Shown here: positions 5,236-12,887 of the stretch, piece by piece
Position numbering within the stretch: the first letter of the stretch is position 1
Layout of the letters: the number at the start of each line of letters is the position of its first letter
NCBI GenBank assembly: GCA_030598905.1
Contig: JAUVPA010000007.1
Span: 1 to 16,052 of the forward strand
Direction of reading: 5' to 3'
DNA length: 16,052 nucleotides
Origin: Acidimicrobiia bacterium
Lineage (GTDB): Bacteria; Actinomycetota; Acidimicrobiia; Spongiisociales; UBA5794
Notes under the pieces: generated by a model
The model's input: the letters and a program-made list of their open reading frames with translations, nothing else
Databases searched by the model: none
Told to the model about the DNA's origin: nothing
Made by a program: the position numbers and the translations under genes

Positions 5236-6315
5236 GTGCGTATCCGAGCTGAACGAGACGATCTCGCTGATGTCCTAGCCAGGGCGGGTAGGGCGGTCGG
5301 GACACGATCGCCATTGCCGATTCTCCAGGGGATTCTCTGTGAGGTCACGGCGAACCGACTACAGGTGACCGGTACGGACAACGACGTGACGGTGCGGACG
5401 TACCTCGACGTTGAGGCCATGGAGGAAGGCCGGACGGTGGTGCCGGCAAAGTTGGCAGCCGAAGCCGTTCGTAAGCTTCCCGCCGGGGCCGTGTCAATAT
5501 CGGCAAAGGACGGTCAAGTCGAGATCACTGGCAACGGGCCCAAGTTCACTCTTCGCGAGATGACGGTCGACGACTTCCCCACGATCTCGGATGACATTTC
5601 GGGGGAGACAGTCGCGGTGGATGGTGACCAGTTGATTCAGGCGCTCGCCCAGGTGGGTGTCGCAGCATCGTCGGACGAAGCTCGTCCGACATTGACGGGG
5701 GTTCTCTTTGAAGGCGAAGAGAGCGGTCTGAGGCTCGTCGCCACCGATTCGTACCGATTGGCGGTACGCGATCTCGAAGGGGTCATGACGACCGGATCAC
5801 GGCTGGTTCCGTACCGGGCGCTGCGCGAGCTGGCGCGGACCGTCGGCGACGGAAAGATGACGGTTGCGTTGGGGGAGCGCGATGCGTCTTTCGTCACGGA
5901 CCGCGGCCGGATGACGGCACGGATCATCGATGCAACCTTCCCGAACTACCGCCAGCTGCTCCCCGATGAGCACCCCAGTCGGCTCGAAGTCGACAAGGAT
6001 GCTCTGCTCGAGGCCGTGGGCCGGGCTGCGCTCGTCGCCGAGGACCACATCCCGGTCAGACTCAGCCTGCACGAAGGAGGTGTGGAGCTGAGTGTCGTGC
6101 GCCAAGAGGTAGGCGAGGAAACCGAACACCTCGAGGGCAACTACACCGGCGAAGAGTTCACCATCGCCTTCAACACCCGGTATCTCGCCGACGGGATCAC
6201 CGCCGTCGGCGGAGATACGGTGGTGTTGGAGACGATCGATCCACTGAGGCCCGGACTGATCACAGGGATAAACAACGACGGGTTTCGCTATCTACTGATG
6301 CCGGTGCGCCTGTAG
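5236..6315 (+). CDS. dnaN: DNA polymerase III subunit beta (sliding clamp)
   Basis: This 359-residue protein of three repeated clamp folds dimerises into the ring that tethers DNA polymerase III to DNA. Recognisable segments are RAVGTRSPLPILQGIL near residue 20, FTLREMTVDDFPTI (about 105), the RPTLTGVLFE and LVATDSYRLAVRDL repeats in domain II, TFPNYRQLLP (about 230) and the C-terminal GFRYLLMPVRL. That last segment forms part of the pocket for clamp-binding peptides. The GTG start has AGGGGAA 8 nt upstream. It lies just right of the unwinding element, and recF follows after 6 nt. Length is slightly short but complete. Confidence 0.97.
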   Translation: MRIRAERDDLADVLARAGRAVGTRSPLPILQGILCEVTANRLQVTGTDNDVTVRTYLDVEAMEEGRTVVPAKLAAEAVRKLPAGAVSISAKDGQVEITGNGPKFTLREMTVDDFPTISDDISGETVAVDGDQLIQALAQVGVAASSDEARPTLTGVLFEGEESGLRLVATDSYRLAVRDLEGVMTTGSRLVPYRALRELARTVGDGKMTVALGERDASFVTDRGRMTARIIDATFPNYRQLLPDEHPSRLEVDKDALLEAVGRAALVAEDHIPVRLSLHEGGVELSVVRQEVGEETEHLEGNYTGEEFTIAFNTRYLADGITAVGGDTVVLETIDPLRPGLITGINNDGFRYLLMPVRL

Positions 6316-6321
6316 GATTTC

Positions 6322-7416
6322 ATGCTCCTCACCTGGCTCGAGTTGCGCGATTTCCGTTGCTACGAGACCCTGTCCTTCTCTCCCGATCCAGGGGTCAACA
6401 TCCTCATCGGTGACAACGGAGCCGGGAAGACCTCCGTCCTGGAGGGCATCGGATACCTCGGGCTACTGCGGTCTCTTCGGGGGACACCCGACGACGCTTT
6501 GGTGCGAGAAGGTGCCGAGACGGCCATCGCTCGTGGTGGATTCAGGAAAGCCACAGGCGAAACGACCGTGGAAGTCGAGCTTCCTTTGACCGGCCGGCGG
6601 CGGATCTTGCTCAATACGAAGAGGCCACACCGAAATCGTGACGTCCTGACGGCAATACAGGTGATCGGCTTCGAGCCGGACGACCTCGATCTCGTCAAAC
6701 GCGGTCCGGCGTTGCGCCGCGGCTATCTCGACGACCTCGCCGCCCAACTCCGTCCGCAAGCCGCCGCCGATCAGGCAGAGTATTCCAAGTCACTTCGACA
6801 GCGCAACGCCCTCCTGCGCCAGGAGGGCAGAAACGCCGACGCCCTGACCCTCGACGCATGGGATCAGAGGCTCGCGGCAGCGGGCGCTCGAGTTGTGCTC
6901 ACCCGCCATCGCGTGATGGATGCCCTCGACCCATTCCTCGGTGAAACATACCGGCTTGTCGGTGGAGAGGGGAACCTGGTGTGGGCATATGGATCCCGCT
7001 GGACGACCGACGCATCGGCAGACGAGGTCGCGTTGATCGATGCGCTGACGAGAGAGCTCAGCGAACGACGGTTTCGGGATCAGGAGCAACGCACGACAAC
7101 CGCCGGCCCCCATCGCGACGATCCGGGCCTGATTCTCGATGGGCGTGACGCGCGGACGCGAGCCTCCCAGGGTGAACAGCGCACGGTGGCTCTTGCCCTC
7201 CGCATCGGAGCTCACCGGCTCGTGACGCAGCGGACCGACTCAACGCCGGTGTTGCTGCTCGACGACGTGTTCTCGGAGCTCGACGCAGGTCGGGTACGCG
7301 GTGTTCTCGATCTGCTCGACGGAGGCCAGGTTCTTGTCACATCGGCGAGAGAAGATGAGGTACCGGTACCGGGGAAGCAGTGGCGAGTTACGAGTGGCGA
7401 GTTACGAGAGTTGTGA
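6322..7416 (+). CDS. recF: DNA replication and repair protein RecF
   Basis: This 364-residue SMC-like ATPase loads or guides RecA at gapped DNA with RecO and RecR. The N-terminal LELRDFRCYETLSF leads to Walker A GDNGAGKT (30-37). The C-terminal half has the ABC signature region RASQGEQRTVALALRIG and Walker B VLLLDDVFSELD. The ATG start is 6 nt after dnaN with AGGA upstream, so expression is probably coupled to dnaN. The last residues (about 353-364, VTSGELREL and the residues before it) and the stop codon are encoded by a heptanucleotide repeat array, so the C-terminal tail is probably not conserved. Confidence 0.97.
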   Translation: MLLTWLELRDFRCYETLSFSPDPGVNILIGDNGAGKTSVLEGIGYLGLLRSLRGTPDDALVREGAETAIARGGFRKATGETTVEVELPLTGRRRILLNTKRPHRNRDVLTAIQVIGFEPDDLDLVKRGPALRRGYLDDLAAQLRPQAAADQAEYSKSLRQRNALLRQEGRNADALTLDAWDQRLAAAGARVVLTRHRVMDALDPFLGETYRLVGGEGNLVWAYGSRWTTDASADEVALIDALTRELSERRFRDQEQRTTTAGPHRDDPGLILDGRDARTRASQGEQRTVALALRIGAHRLVTQRTDSTPVLLLDDVFSELDAGRVRGVLDLLDGGQVLVTSAREDEVPVPGKQWRVTSGELREL

Positions 7417-7437
7417 GTTGCGAGTGAAGAGTGAAGA
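7380..7437. repeat. Heptanucleotide repeat array at recF/dciA junction
   Basis: Eight 7-nt units run in order: GTGGCGA, GTTACGA, GTGGCGA, GTTACGA, a GA insertion, then GTTGTGA, GTTGCGA, GTGAAGA and GTGAAGA. The consensus is about GTKRCGA. The recF stop codon (7414-7416) and the best dciA start codon (GTG, 7424) both lie inside units. The pattern recalls the short tandem heptanucleotide repeats known from cyanobacteria, though the sequence differs. The second half is more diverged than the first. Confidence 0.75.
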
Positions 7438-7774
7438 GCCGAAGCGGGCCAACTATCTGCCGTTTGGGAACCCGAAGGAACCCGAGCAGGTGGACGACGC
7501 GCTTGCCTCGGTCATGGAGCGGTTTGGTGGGTCTGATGCGGTGCGCGCCGCGGAGATGATGGACCGGTGGACCAGCTTCGCCGGAGAATGGGGCGCCCGT
7601 GCCCATCCGATCGCGGTGCGCGAAGGAGTCCTCACGGTTGAGGTCGACACGGGAGGAGACGCGACCCTCATTCGCTACGACGAAGGGGCCATTCGGGCGG
7701 CGATCCAACGGGAGTTCGGGGCCGATCTGGTGCAGTCGATCAAGGTGAGGGTTTCCCGGCGGAGAAATCGCTGA
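7424..7774 (+). CDS. DUF721 / DciA-family protein (probable replicative helicase loader)
   Basis: This 116-residue protein has a DUF721 domain over most of its length (about 25-112). Recognisable segments are VDDALASVMERFGG, AAEMMDRWTSFAGEWGARAHPIAVREGVLTVEVDTGGDATLIRYDEGAIRAAI and FGADLVQSIKVRV. DciA binds DnaB helicase and promotes its loading in bacteria that lack DnaC or DnaI, and lies between recF and gyrB in Actinomycetota, as here. The frame runs back into recF to an ATG at 7301, but those residues overlap conserved recF sequence. I chose GTG at 7424, 7 nt after the recF stop. No clear ribosome binding site is visible, and the start is itself inside the heptamer array. Confidence 0.88.
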   Translation: MKSEEPKRANYLPFGNPKEPEQVDDALASVMERFGGSDAVRAAEMMDRWTSFAGEWGARAHPIAVREGVLTVEVDTGGDATLIRYDEGAIRAAIQREFGADLVQSIKVRVSRRRNR

Positions 7775-7814
7775 ATGTCTTGTCAGCAAAGGGAAAAGTG
7801 TGGGTCAAGAAAGG

Positions 7815-7841
7815 TTGATTGGGCCTGAATCGGGCTATAGT
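7815..7841 (+). promoter_or_regulatory. Probable gyrB promoter
   Basis: TTGATT (7815-7820) and TATAGT (7836-7841) are 15 bp apart, a little short but with a strong -10 box. Transcription would start near 7848 and give a leader of about 50 nt. The leader can form a CGCCGC/GCGGCG hairpin (7860-7882) just before the AAGGAG ribosome binding site (7888-7893). A separate gyrB-gyrA promoter fits supercoiling control of gyrase, which is inferred. Confidence 0.5.
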
Positions 7842-7897
7842 TACACCGGTGTCAATAAGCGCCGCATCCATCGTCCGCGGCGATTCGAAGGAGACTC

Positions 7898-9823
7898 GTG
7901 AGCACGACCAAACCTGCCTATGACGCGTCTTATGACGCCAAGGACATCCAGGTCCTGGAGGGCCTCGAAGCAGTCCGCCGGCGTCCGGCGATGTTCATCG
8001 GATCGACGGGTCCCAAGGGTCTGCACCACCTCATCTGGGAGGTCGTCGACAACGCTGTAGATGAGGCCATGGCCGGCCACTCGACGCGAATCGAGGTCTC
8101 CCTTCTCGAGGACGGCGGCGTTCGAGTGCGCGACAACGGGCGCGGAATCCCGGTAGACAAACACGCCAAGACGAAAGAACCGGCGCTGACGACGGTACTC
8201 ACCACCCTTCACGCCGGGGGTAAGTTCGAATCAGGTGCCTACACGGTCTCAGGCGGGCTGCACGGAGTCGGCGTCTCGGTTGTGAATGCTCTGTCCGCCC
8301 ACACCGAAGTCGATGTTGTTCGCGACGGGCATCACTGGCAGCAACACTTCGAGTATGGCAAGCCCATCTTCAAGTTGAAGAAAGTGCGCGAAGCCAAACG
8401 GACCGGTACCCAGGTCACCTTCTGGGCGGACCCCGAGATCTTCACGGAAGGCATCGAGTACTCCACCAAGACGGTCATCAATCGGTTGCGCGAGATGGCC
8501 TTTCTCAACCGCGGCCTCGAGATCCGATTCCGCGACGAACGACCGGAAACTCCGGTCGAGGAGAACTTCAAATACGCCGGCGGCATCGTCGACTTCGTCA
8601 AACATCTGAACACCACCAGAGACCCGGTCCACAGGCAGGTGGCGTACTTCGAAGAGAAGAACGATGTGGCCGAAGTCGAGATCGCGATGCAATGGACCGG
8701 CGGCTACACCGAGACGCTTCTCAGCTTCGCCAACAACATCAACACCCACGAAGGCGGGACTCACGAAGAGGGCTTCCGTAAAGCCCTGACCCGATCGGTC
8801 AACGACTTCGCCAGGGGCCGGGGCGTCCTCAAGGAAAAAGACGAGAACCTGCAGGGCGAGGACGTGCGTGAGGGCATCACGGCCGTGATCTCCGTCAAGG
8901 TGCGCCAGCCGCAGTTCGAGGGTCAGACGAAGACCAAACTCGGCAACACTGAGATCCGTTCCTTCGTCGAGAAGGCGATGAACCAGCTATTGCCTGAGTG
9001 GTTGGAGCGAAACTCCGGCGAAGGGCGCAGGATCGCGGAGAAGGCCTCCAACGCGGCGAGGGCACGAATGGCAGCCCGCCAGGCACGCGACCTGACGCGG
9101 CGCAAGAGCCTGTTGGAGTCTTCCGGCCTACCCGGCAAGCTGGCAGATTGCTCATCGCGGGAACCCGAACGCAGCGAGCTCTTCATCGTGGAGGGCGATT
9201 CGGCAGGCGGTTCGGCGAAGCAGGCCCGAAACAGCGAGTTCCAGGCGATCCTGCCCATCCGCGGCAAGATCATCAACGTCGAGAAGAACCGACTGGCTCG
9301 CGTTCTGCAAAACAACGAGATCCAGTCGCTCATCACCGCCATCGGTACCGGAATCGGTGACGAGTCCGACATCGAGAAGGCTCGATATCACAGGGTGATC
9401 ATCCTCACCGACGCCGATGTTGACGGGGCCCACATCCGCACGCTGCTCCTGACGTTCTTCTTCCGCCACATGCCCGAACTCATCGAGTCTGGCTACATCT
9501 ACATTGCCCAGCCGCCGCTCTATTCGGTCAAGGTCGGCACCAAGACGCGGTGGATCCAGGACGACGCCGAACTCGTCGCGGTCCGCGCCGAGCTGAATGG
9601 CAAGAAGCACACCGTGCAACGGTTCAAGGGCCTCGGCGAGATGAACGCCGGCGAGTTGTGGGAAACGACGATGGACCCCGCCAGCCGCACGCTTCTGCGG
9701 GTTGACCTCGACGACAAGTTCGAAGCCGACGAGACATTCTCGGTGCTGATGGGCAACGACGTCGAGGCTCGACGCAACTTCATCCAGACCAACGCCAACG
9801 ACGTGCGGTTTTTGGACTTTTAG
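7898..9823 (+). CDS. gyrB: DNA gyrase subunit B
   Basis: This 641-residue ATPase subunit drives negative supercoiling with GyrA. The GHKL ATPase domain shows EVVDNAVDEA (48-57), DNGRGIP (79-85) and the GGLHGVGVSVVNAL lid (119-132). The transducer carries QTKTKLGN (343-350). The TOPRIM domain has EGDSAGG (432-438) and DADVDG (505-510) for metal binding. The C-terminus has FKGLGEMN (576-583) and ends NDVRFLDF. It lacks the extra insertion of E. coli GyrB, as is normal for this group. The GTG start has AAGGAG 4 nt upstream. In the quinolone-site region QARNSEFQAILPIRGK, the usual QGR reads QAR. Confidence 0.98.
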   Translation: MSTTKPAYDASYDAKDIQVLEGLEAVRRRPAMFIGSTGPKGLHHLIWEVVDNAVDEAMAGHSTRIEVSLLEDGGVRVRDNGRGIPVDKHAKTKEPALTTVLTTLHAGGKFESGAYTVSGGLHGVGVSVVNALSAHTEVDVVRDGHHWQQHFEYGKPIFKLKKVREAKRTGTQVTFWADPEIFTEGIEYSTKTVINRLREMAFLNRGLEIRFRDERPETPVEENFKYAGGIVDFVKHLNTTRDPVHRQVAYFEEKNDVAEVEIAMQWTGGYTETLLSFANNINTHEGGTHEEGFRKALTRSVNDFARGRGVLKEKDENLQGEDVREGITAVISVKVRQPQFEGQTKTKLGNTEIRSFVEKAMNQLLPEWLERNSGEGRRIAEKASNAARARMAARQARDLTRRKSLLESSGLPGKLADCSSREPERSELFIVEGDSAGGSAKQARNSEFQAILPIRGKIINVEKNRLARVLQNNEIQSLITAIGTGIGDESDIEKARYHRVIILTDADVDGAHIRTLLLTFFFRHMPELIESGYIYIAQPPLYSVKVGTKTRWIQDDAELVAVRAELNGKKHTVQRFKGLGEMNAGELWETTMDPASRTLLRVDLDDKFEADETFSVLMGNDVEARRNFIQTNANDVRFLDF

Positions 9824-9851
9824 CCCTGAGCCTCAGGCCTTGGGCCTCGAG
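9824..9851. repeat. Heptanucleotide repeat array at gyrB/gyrA junction
   Basis: Directly after the gyrB stop there are four 7-nt units, CCCTGAG, CCTCAGG, CCTTGGG and CCTCGAG (consensus about CCYYRRG). An AAG-rich purine tract (9853-9871) follows and must serve as the gyrA ribosome binding region. The array fills the rest of the 48-nt gap. CCTGAG-C-CTCAGG can also pair as a small hairpin. It has the same unit length as the recF/dciA array but a different sequence. Confidence 0.6.
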
Positions 9852-9871
9852 CAAGAAGAAGAAGAGAAGAA

Positions 9872-12310
9872 ATGTCTGACGAGATTCACAACGGCGAGCG
9901 GATCGACTTGATCGACATCGAGAGCGAGATGCAGGACTCGTTCTTGGAGTACGCGATGTCGGTGATCGTTTCGCGAGCTCTGCCCGATGTTCGCGACGGC
10001 CTCAAGCCGGTGCATCGCCGCATCATGTACGCCATGTGGGACGCCGGGATGCGTCCCGGAACACCGTTCCGCAAGTCATCGCGTGTTGTCGGTGACGTCG
10101 TCGGCTGGTTCCACCCTCACAGTCCCGAGGCCGTTTACGACTCGATGGTGCGGCTCGGTCAGAATTTCGCACTGCGGTACCCACTCGTCGAGCCACAAGG
10201 CAATTTCGGCACGGTCGATGATCCACCCGCCGCCATGCGGTACACGGAGGCGAGGCTTGCAGCCATCGCGACACACATGCTCGATGGCATCGATGAGGAC
10301 ACCGTTGATTGGGAGGACAACTACTCCGCGGAGCGCCAAGAACCGACCGTGCTCCCGGCGCGATTCCCCAACCTGCTCGTCAACGGATCGACGGGGATCG
10401 CCGTCGGCATGGCGACCAACATCCCGCCACACAACCTCGGCGAAGTTGTTGGGGCCGTTCTCCATGCTCTCGAGAATCCAACGGCTACGGCCGAAGACCT
10501 CACCGAGTTCATCAAGGGCCCAGACTTCCCCACCGGGGCCTACATCGTCGGCACCAAAGGGGTCATGGATGCACTGCTGACCGGCCGTGGTTCGGTCAAG
10601 CAGCGCGCCGTCACCGACGTGGTCGAGATGAAGCGGGGGCGGATGGGGATCATTGTTTCCGAGATCCCGTATCAGGTGTCGCGCGACCGCATCATGGAGA
10701 AGATCGCCGACCTGGTCCGGAACAAAACCGTTGCCGGTATCGCCGACCTCCGTGACGAGAGTGATCGCAACGGGACACGGCTTGTTGTCGAGTTGCGCAA
10801 GGATGCCAATCCGCAGGTCGTCCTGAACCAGCTCTACAAGCACACCCAACTCGAGGAGAACTTCTCGGTCAACACGGTTGCTCTAGTCGACGCGGTTCCG
10901 CGGACGCTGAACGTCGCCGACATGGTGCATCACTACATCGGGCACCAGCTCGACGTGATCGAACGGCGAACCCGTTTCCGCCTCGGAAAGGCCGAAGCCC
11001 GAGCACACATCGTCGACGGGCTCCTGATCGCCCTCGACAACATCGACGAGGTCGTCGAGATCATCAAGTCGTCGGCCGACGTGGATGCAGCACGTATCGC
11101 GCTCATGCAGCGCTTCGAATTCTCCGAGATCCAGGCGAATCACATCCTCGACATGCCGCTGCGCCGCCTCACCGCACTCGAGACGGACAAGCTCCGTCAG
11201 GAGCATGCCGCTCTCATGGCCCTGATCGAAGAGCTGAAGGCGATCCTCGGCAGCGAGAAGAAGCGCCGCGAACTCATTGCAGCGGAGTTGGTCGAGATCA
11301 GGGACAAATTCGCGGACACCCGGCGCAGCCGAATCATCCCCGATGTTGGTGAGATGTCGCTCGAGGACTTGATCGCCGACGAGGAACTCGTCGTCACGAT
11401 CTCGTCTGCAGGCTATGTCAAGTCGGTGCTGGCCAAGACCTACCGCACCCAGGGCCGCGGTGGACGCGGCGTGCGAGGCGCCGGTCTGCGCGAGGACGAC
11501 GTCATCACCAATGTGCTCCACACCAGTGCCCACGCCTACCTGCTGTTCTTCACGAACATGGGCAAGGTGTACCGGGTGCGAGCGCACGAGATTCCGCGCA
11601 AGGACCGCACTGCGAAGGGTGTGCTCGTGCAATCGGTTCTTCCCATGGATCCGGATGAGCGGATCGAGGCCATCATCGATACCCGTGACTACGAGACACA
11701 TCGTTTTCTCGTCATGTTCACCAAACATGGACAGGTGAAGAAGACCAAGTTCTCGGATTACGACTCTCGCAATCAGGTGCTCGTCGCCATCAAGCTCACC
11801 GAGGGAGACGAAGTGGTCGCGGTGCGTGCGACGAGCGGTGAGTCCGACTTGCTCATGTTCTCGCACAATGGACAGGGAATCCGCTTCACGGAGTCGGATG
11901 TGCGTCCGATGGGCCGAGCCTCCCAGGGCGTTCGCGGGATCAGGCTGCGTCAAGGGGACCATGTTGTTGCGGCGGCATGTGCCGACGAGGGTGACGAGGT
12001 TTTGCTGTTGACCTCCGGCGGTTATGGAAAACGGACCAAAATGGAGCAGTTCCGTCGGCAGGGCCGCGGCGGTATGGGTGTGAAGGCGATGAAACTCACA
12101 CGTGTGCGCGGAACGCTGGTGGACGCCGTCGCCGTTGCTCCCGACACAGAGGTGTTCGTCATCAGCTCGGACGGCATCGTCATTCGCCAGGCAGTCGGCG
12201 AGATCTCACGCCAGAAGCGGGAGTCGACCGGCGTGAGGGTCATGAATCTCGAGGACGGCGCCGAACTCTCCGCGGTGTCGCTGGTCCCCAACGACGAGGA
12301 AGAGGAGTAA
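9872..12310 (+). CDS. gyrA: DNA gyrase subunit A
   Basis: This 812-residue subunit breaks and rejoins DNA. The winged-helix domain carries the catalytic tyrosine in AMRYTEARL (Tyr124) with Arg123. The tower and coiled-coil follow (about 350-490), with the domain gate at FEFSEIQANHILDMPLRRL. The C-terminal beta-pinwheel starts near 500 with a GyrA box QGRGGRG (527-533), and a second QGRGGMG lies at 730-736. The tail is acidic (NDEEEE). The ATG start has only an AAG-rich tract upstream. The helix-4 region reads HPHSPEAVYDS (81-91) where HPHGDSAVYDT is near universal, and one residue is missing before the catalytic tyrosine (TVDDPP for the usual SxDGDxx). Presence of the GyrA boxes and pairing with gyrB argue for gyrase rather than ParC. 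Confidence 0.97.
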   Translation: MSDEIHNGERIDLIDIESEMQDSFLEYAMSVIVSRALPDVRDGLKPVHRRIMYAMWDAGMRPGTPFRKSSRVVGDVVGWFHPHSPEAVYDSMVRLGQNFALRYPLVEPQGNFGTVDDPPAAMRYTEARLAAIATHMLDGIDEDTVDWEDNYSAERQEPTVLPARFPNLLVNGSTGIAVGMATNIPPHNLGEVVGAVLHALENPTATAEDLTEFIKGPDFPTGAYIVGTKGVMDALLTGRGSVKQRAVTDVVEMKRGRMGIIVSEIPYQVSRDRIMEKIADLVRNKTVAGIADLRDESDRNGTRLVVELRKDANPQVVLNQLYKHTQLEENFSVNTVALVDAVPRTLNVADMVHHYIGHQLDVIERRTRFRLGKAEARAHIVDGLLIALDNIDEVVEIIKSSADVDAARIALMQRFEFSEIQANHILDMPLRRLTALETDKLRQEHAALMALIEELKAILGSEKKRRELIAAELVEIRDKFADTRRSRIIPDVGEMSLEDLIADEELVVTISSAGYVKSVLAKTYRTQGRGGRGVRGAGLREDDVITNVLHTSAHAYLLFFTNMGKVYRVRAHEIPRKDRTAKGVLVQSVLPMDPDERIEAIIDTRDYETHRFLVMFTKHGQVKKTKFSDYDSRNQVLVAIKLTEGDEVVAVRATSGESDLLMFSHNGQGIRFTESDVRPMGRASQGVRGIRLRQGDHVVAAACADEGDEVLLLTSGGYGKRTKMEQFRRQGRGGMGVKAMKLTRVRGTLVDAVAVAPDTEVFVISSDGIVIRQAVGEISRQKRESTGVRVMNLEDGAELSAVSLVPNDEEEE

Positions 12311-12336
12311 ACCTCCTCGTTTCCGGGACTGCTTCC

Positions 12337-12342
12337 TACACT
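12337..12342 (+). promoter_or_regulatory. Possible -10 box of a leaderless transcript for the DUF3566 gene
   Basis: TACACT fits the actinobacterial TANNNT -10 motif and lies 8 nt before ATG 12351. That would place the transcript start at or within about 2 nt of the start codon. AGGGG directly touches the ATG and is too close to act as a normal ribosome binding site, which supports leaderless translation. No -35 box is evident. Confidence 0.4.
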
Positions 12343-12350
12343 CGTAGGGG

Positions 12351-12866
12351 ATGCCAGTTCGTCGCGTTCGACGCGTCATACGCAAGTTCGATCCATGGAC
12401 CGTGCTCAAGGTCTCACTGGTGTTCAACACGATCGCGGGTCTGATCTTCGTGCTCGGGACGTGGGTGATGTGGTCGATCGCGGTGCAGCGCGGCATACCG
12501 GAGAAAGTGGCCGACCTGATGGCCAGCCTCACGATCGTATTCACCCCGGATGGCCAGCTCTACTTCAGAGTGATCCTCCTCGCCGCGATTGTGTGGGCCA
12601 TTCTCGCCACCGGGGTCATGACGCTGGCCGCGGTTCTGTACAACCTCATCTCCGACATGGTTGGCGGTGTCGAGGTCATCGTCCTCGAGGAAAGCCACCA
12701 ACAGGCACCGGTCACCCAGAAACAACCGAGGGTGCGGCCGGTGATCCACCCTGTCGACAACGGCCCGCCACCGGCGACCACCGAGCAGCATCCCTCGCCG
12801 CCGGGATCAGGGAGCACCACCGAAACCGATCAGCAGGCGGTGCGCACGGCCTCAGCAGACTCTTAG
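12351..12866 (+). CDS. DUF3566 family transmembrane protein
   Basis: This 171-residue membrane protein has a basic N-terminus (MPVRRVRRVIRKFDPWTVLK). Helix 1 spans about 18-43 (FNTIAGLIFVLGTWVMWSIA) and helix 2 about 73-98 (VILLAAIVWAILATGVMTLAAVLYN). NLISDMVGGVEVIVLEE follows, then a Pro/Gln/Ser/Thr-rich disordered tail from about 118. The DPWTVLK...SLxF motif and the ISDMVGGVEV segment are the DUF3566 hallmarks, and this family is typically next to gyrA in Actinomycetota. Its function is not established to my knowledge; the conserved position suggests a cell-envelope or division role, which is inference. It converges with the next gene, 21 nt away. Confidence 0.88.
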   Translation: MPVRRVRRVIRKFDPWTVLKVSLVFNTIAGLIFVLGTWVMWSIAVQRGIPEKVADLMASLTIVFTPDGQLYFRVILLAAIVWAILATGVMTLAAVLYNLISDMVGGVEVIVLEESHQQAPVTQKQPRVRPVIHPVDNGPPPATTEQHPSPPGSGSTTETDQQAVRTASADS

Positions 12867-12887
12867 ACCCAGACCGATGCTCCCCGA

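Noticed and set aside
12302..12318. GAGGAG-TAAAC-CTCCTC hairpin across the gyrA stop as a terminator
   Set aside because: Only 6 bp with no U-tract; the GAGGAG part encodes the acidic tail, so the pairing may be chance.
12311..12350. tRNA genes (Ile, Ala) often found after gyrA in actinobacteria
   Set aside because: The gap is 40 nt and no cloverleaf-like sequence was seen here or elsewhere in the window.
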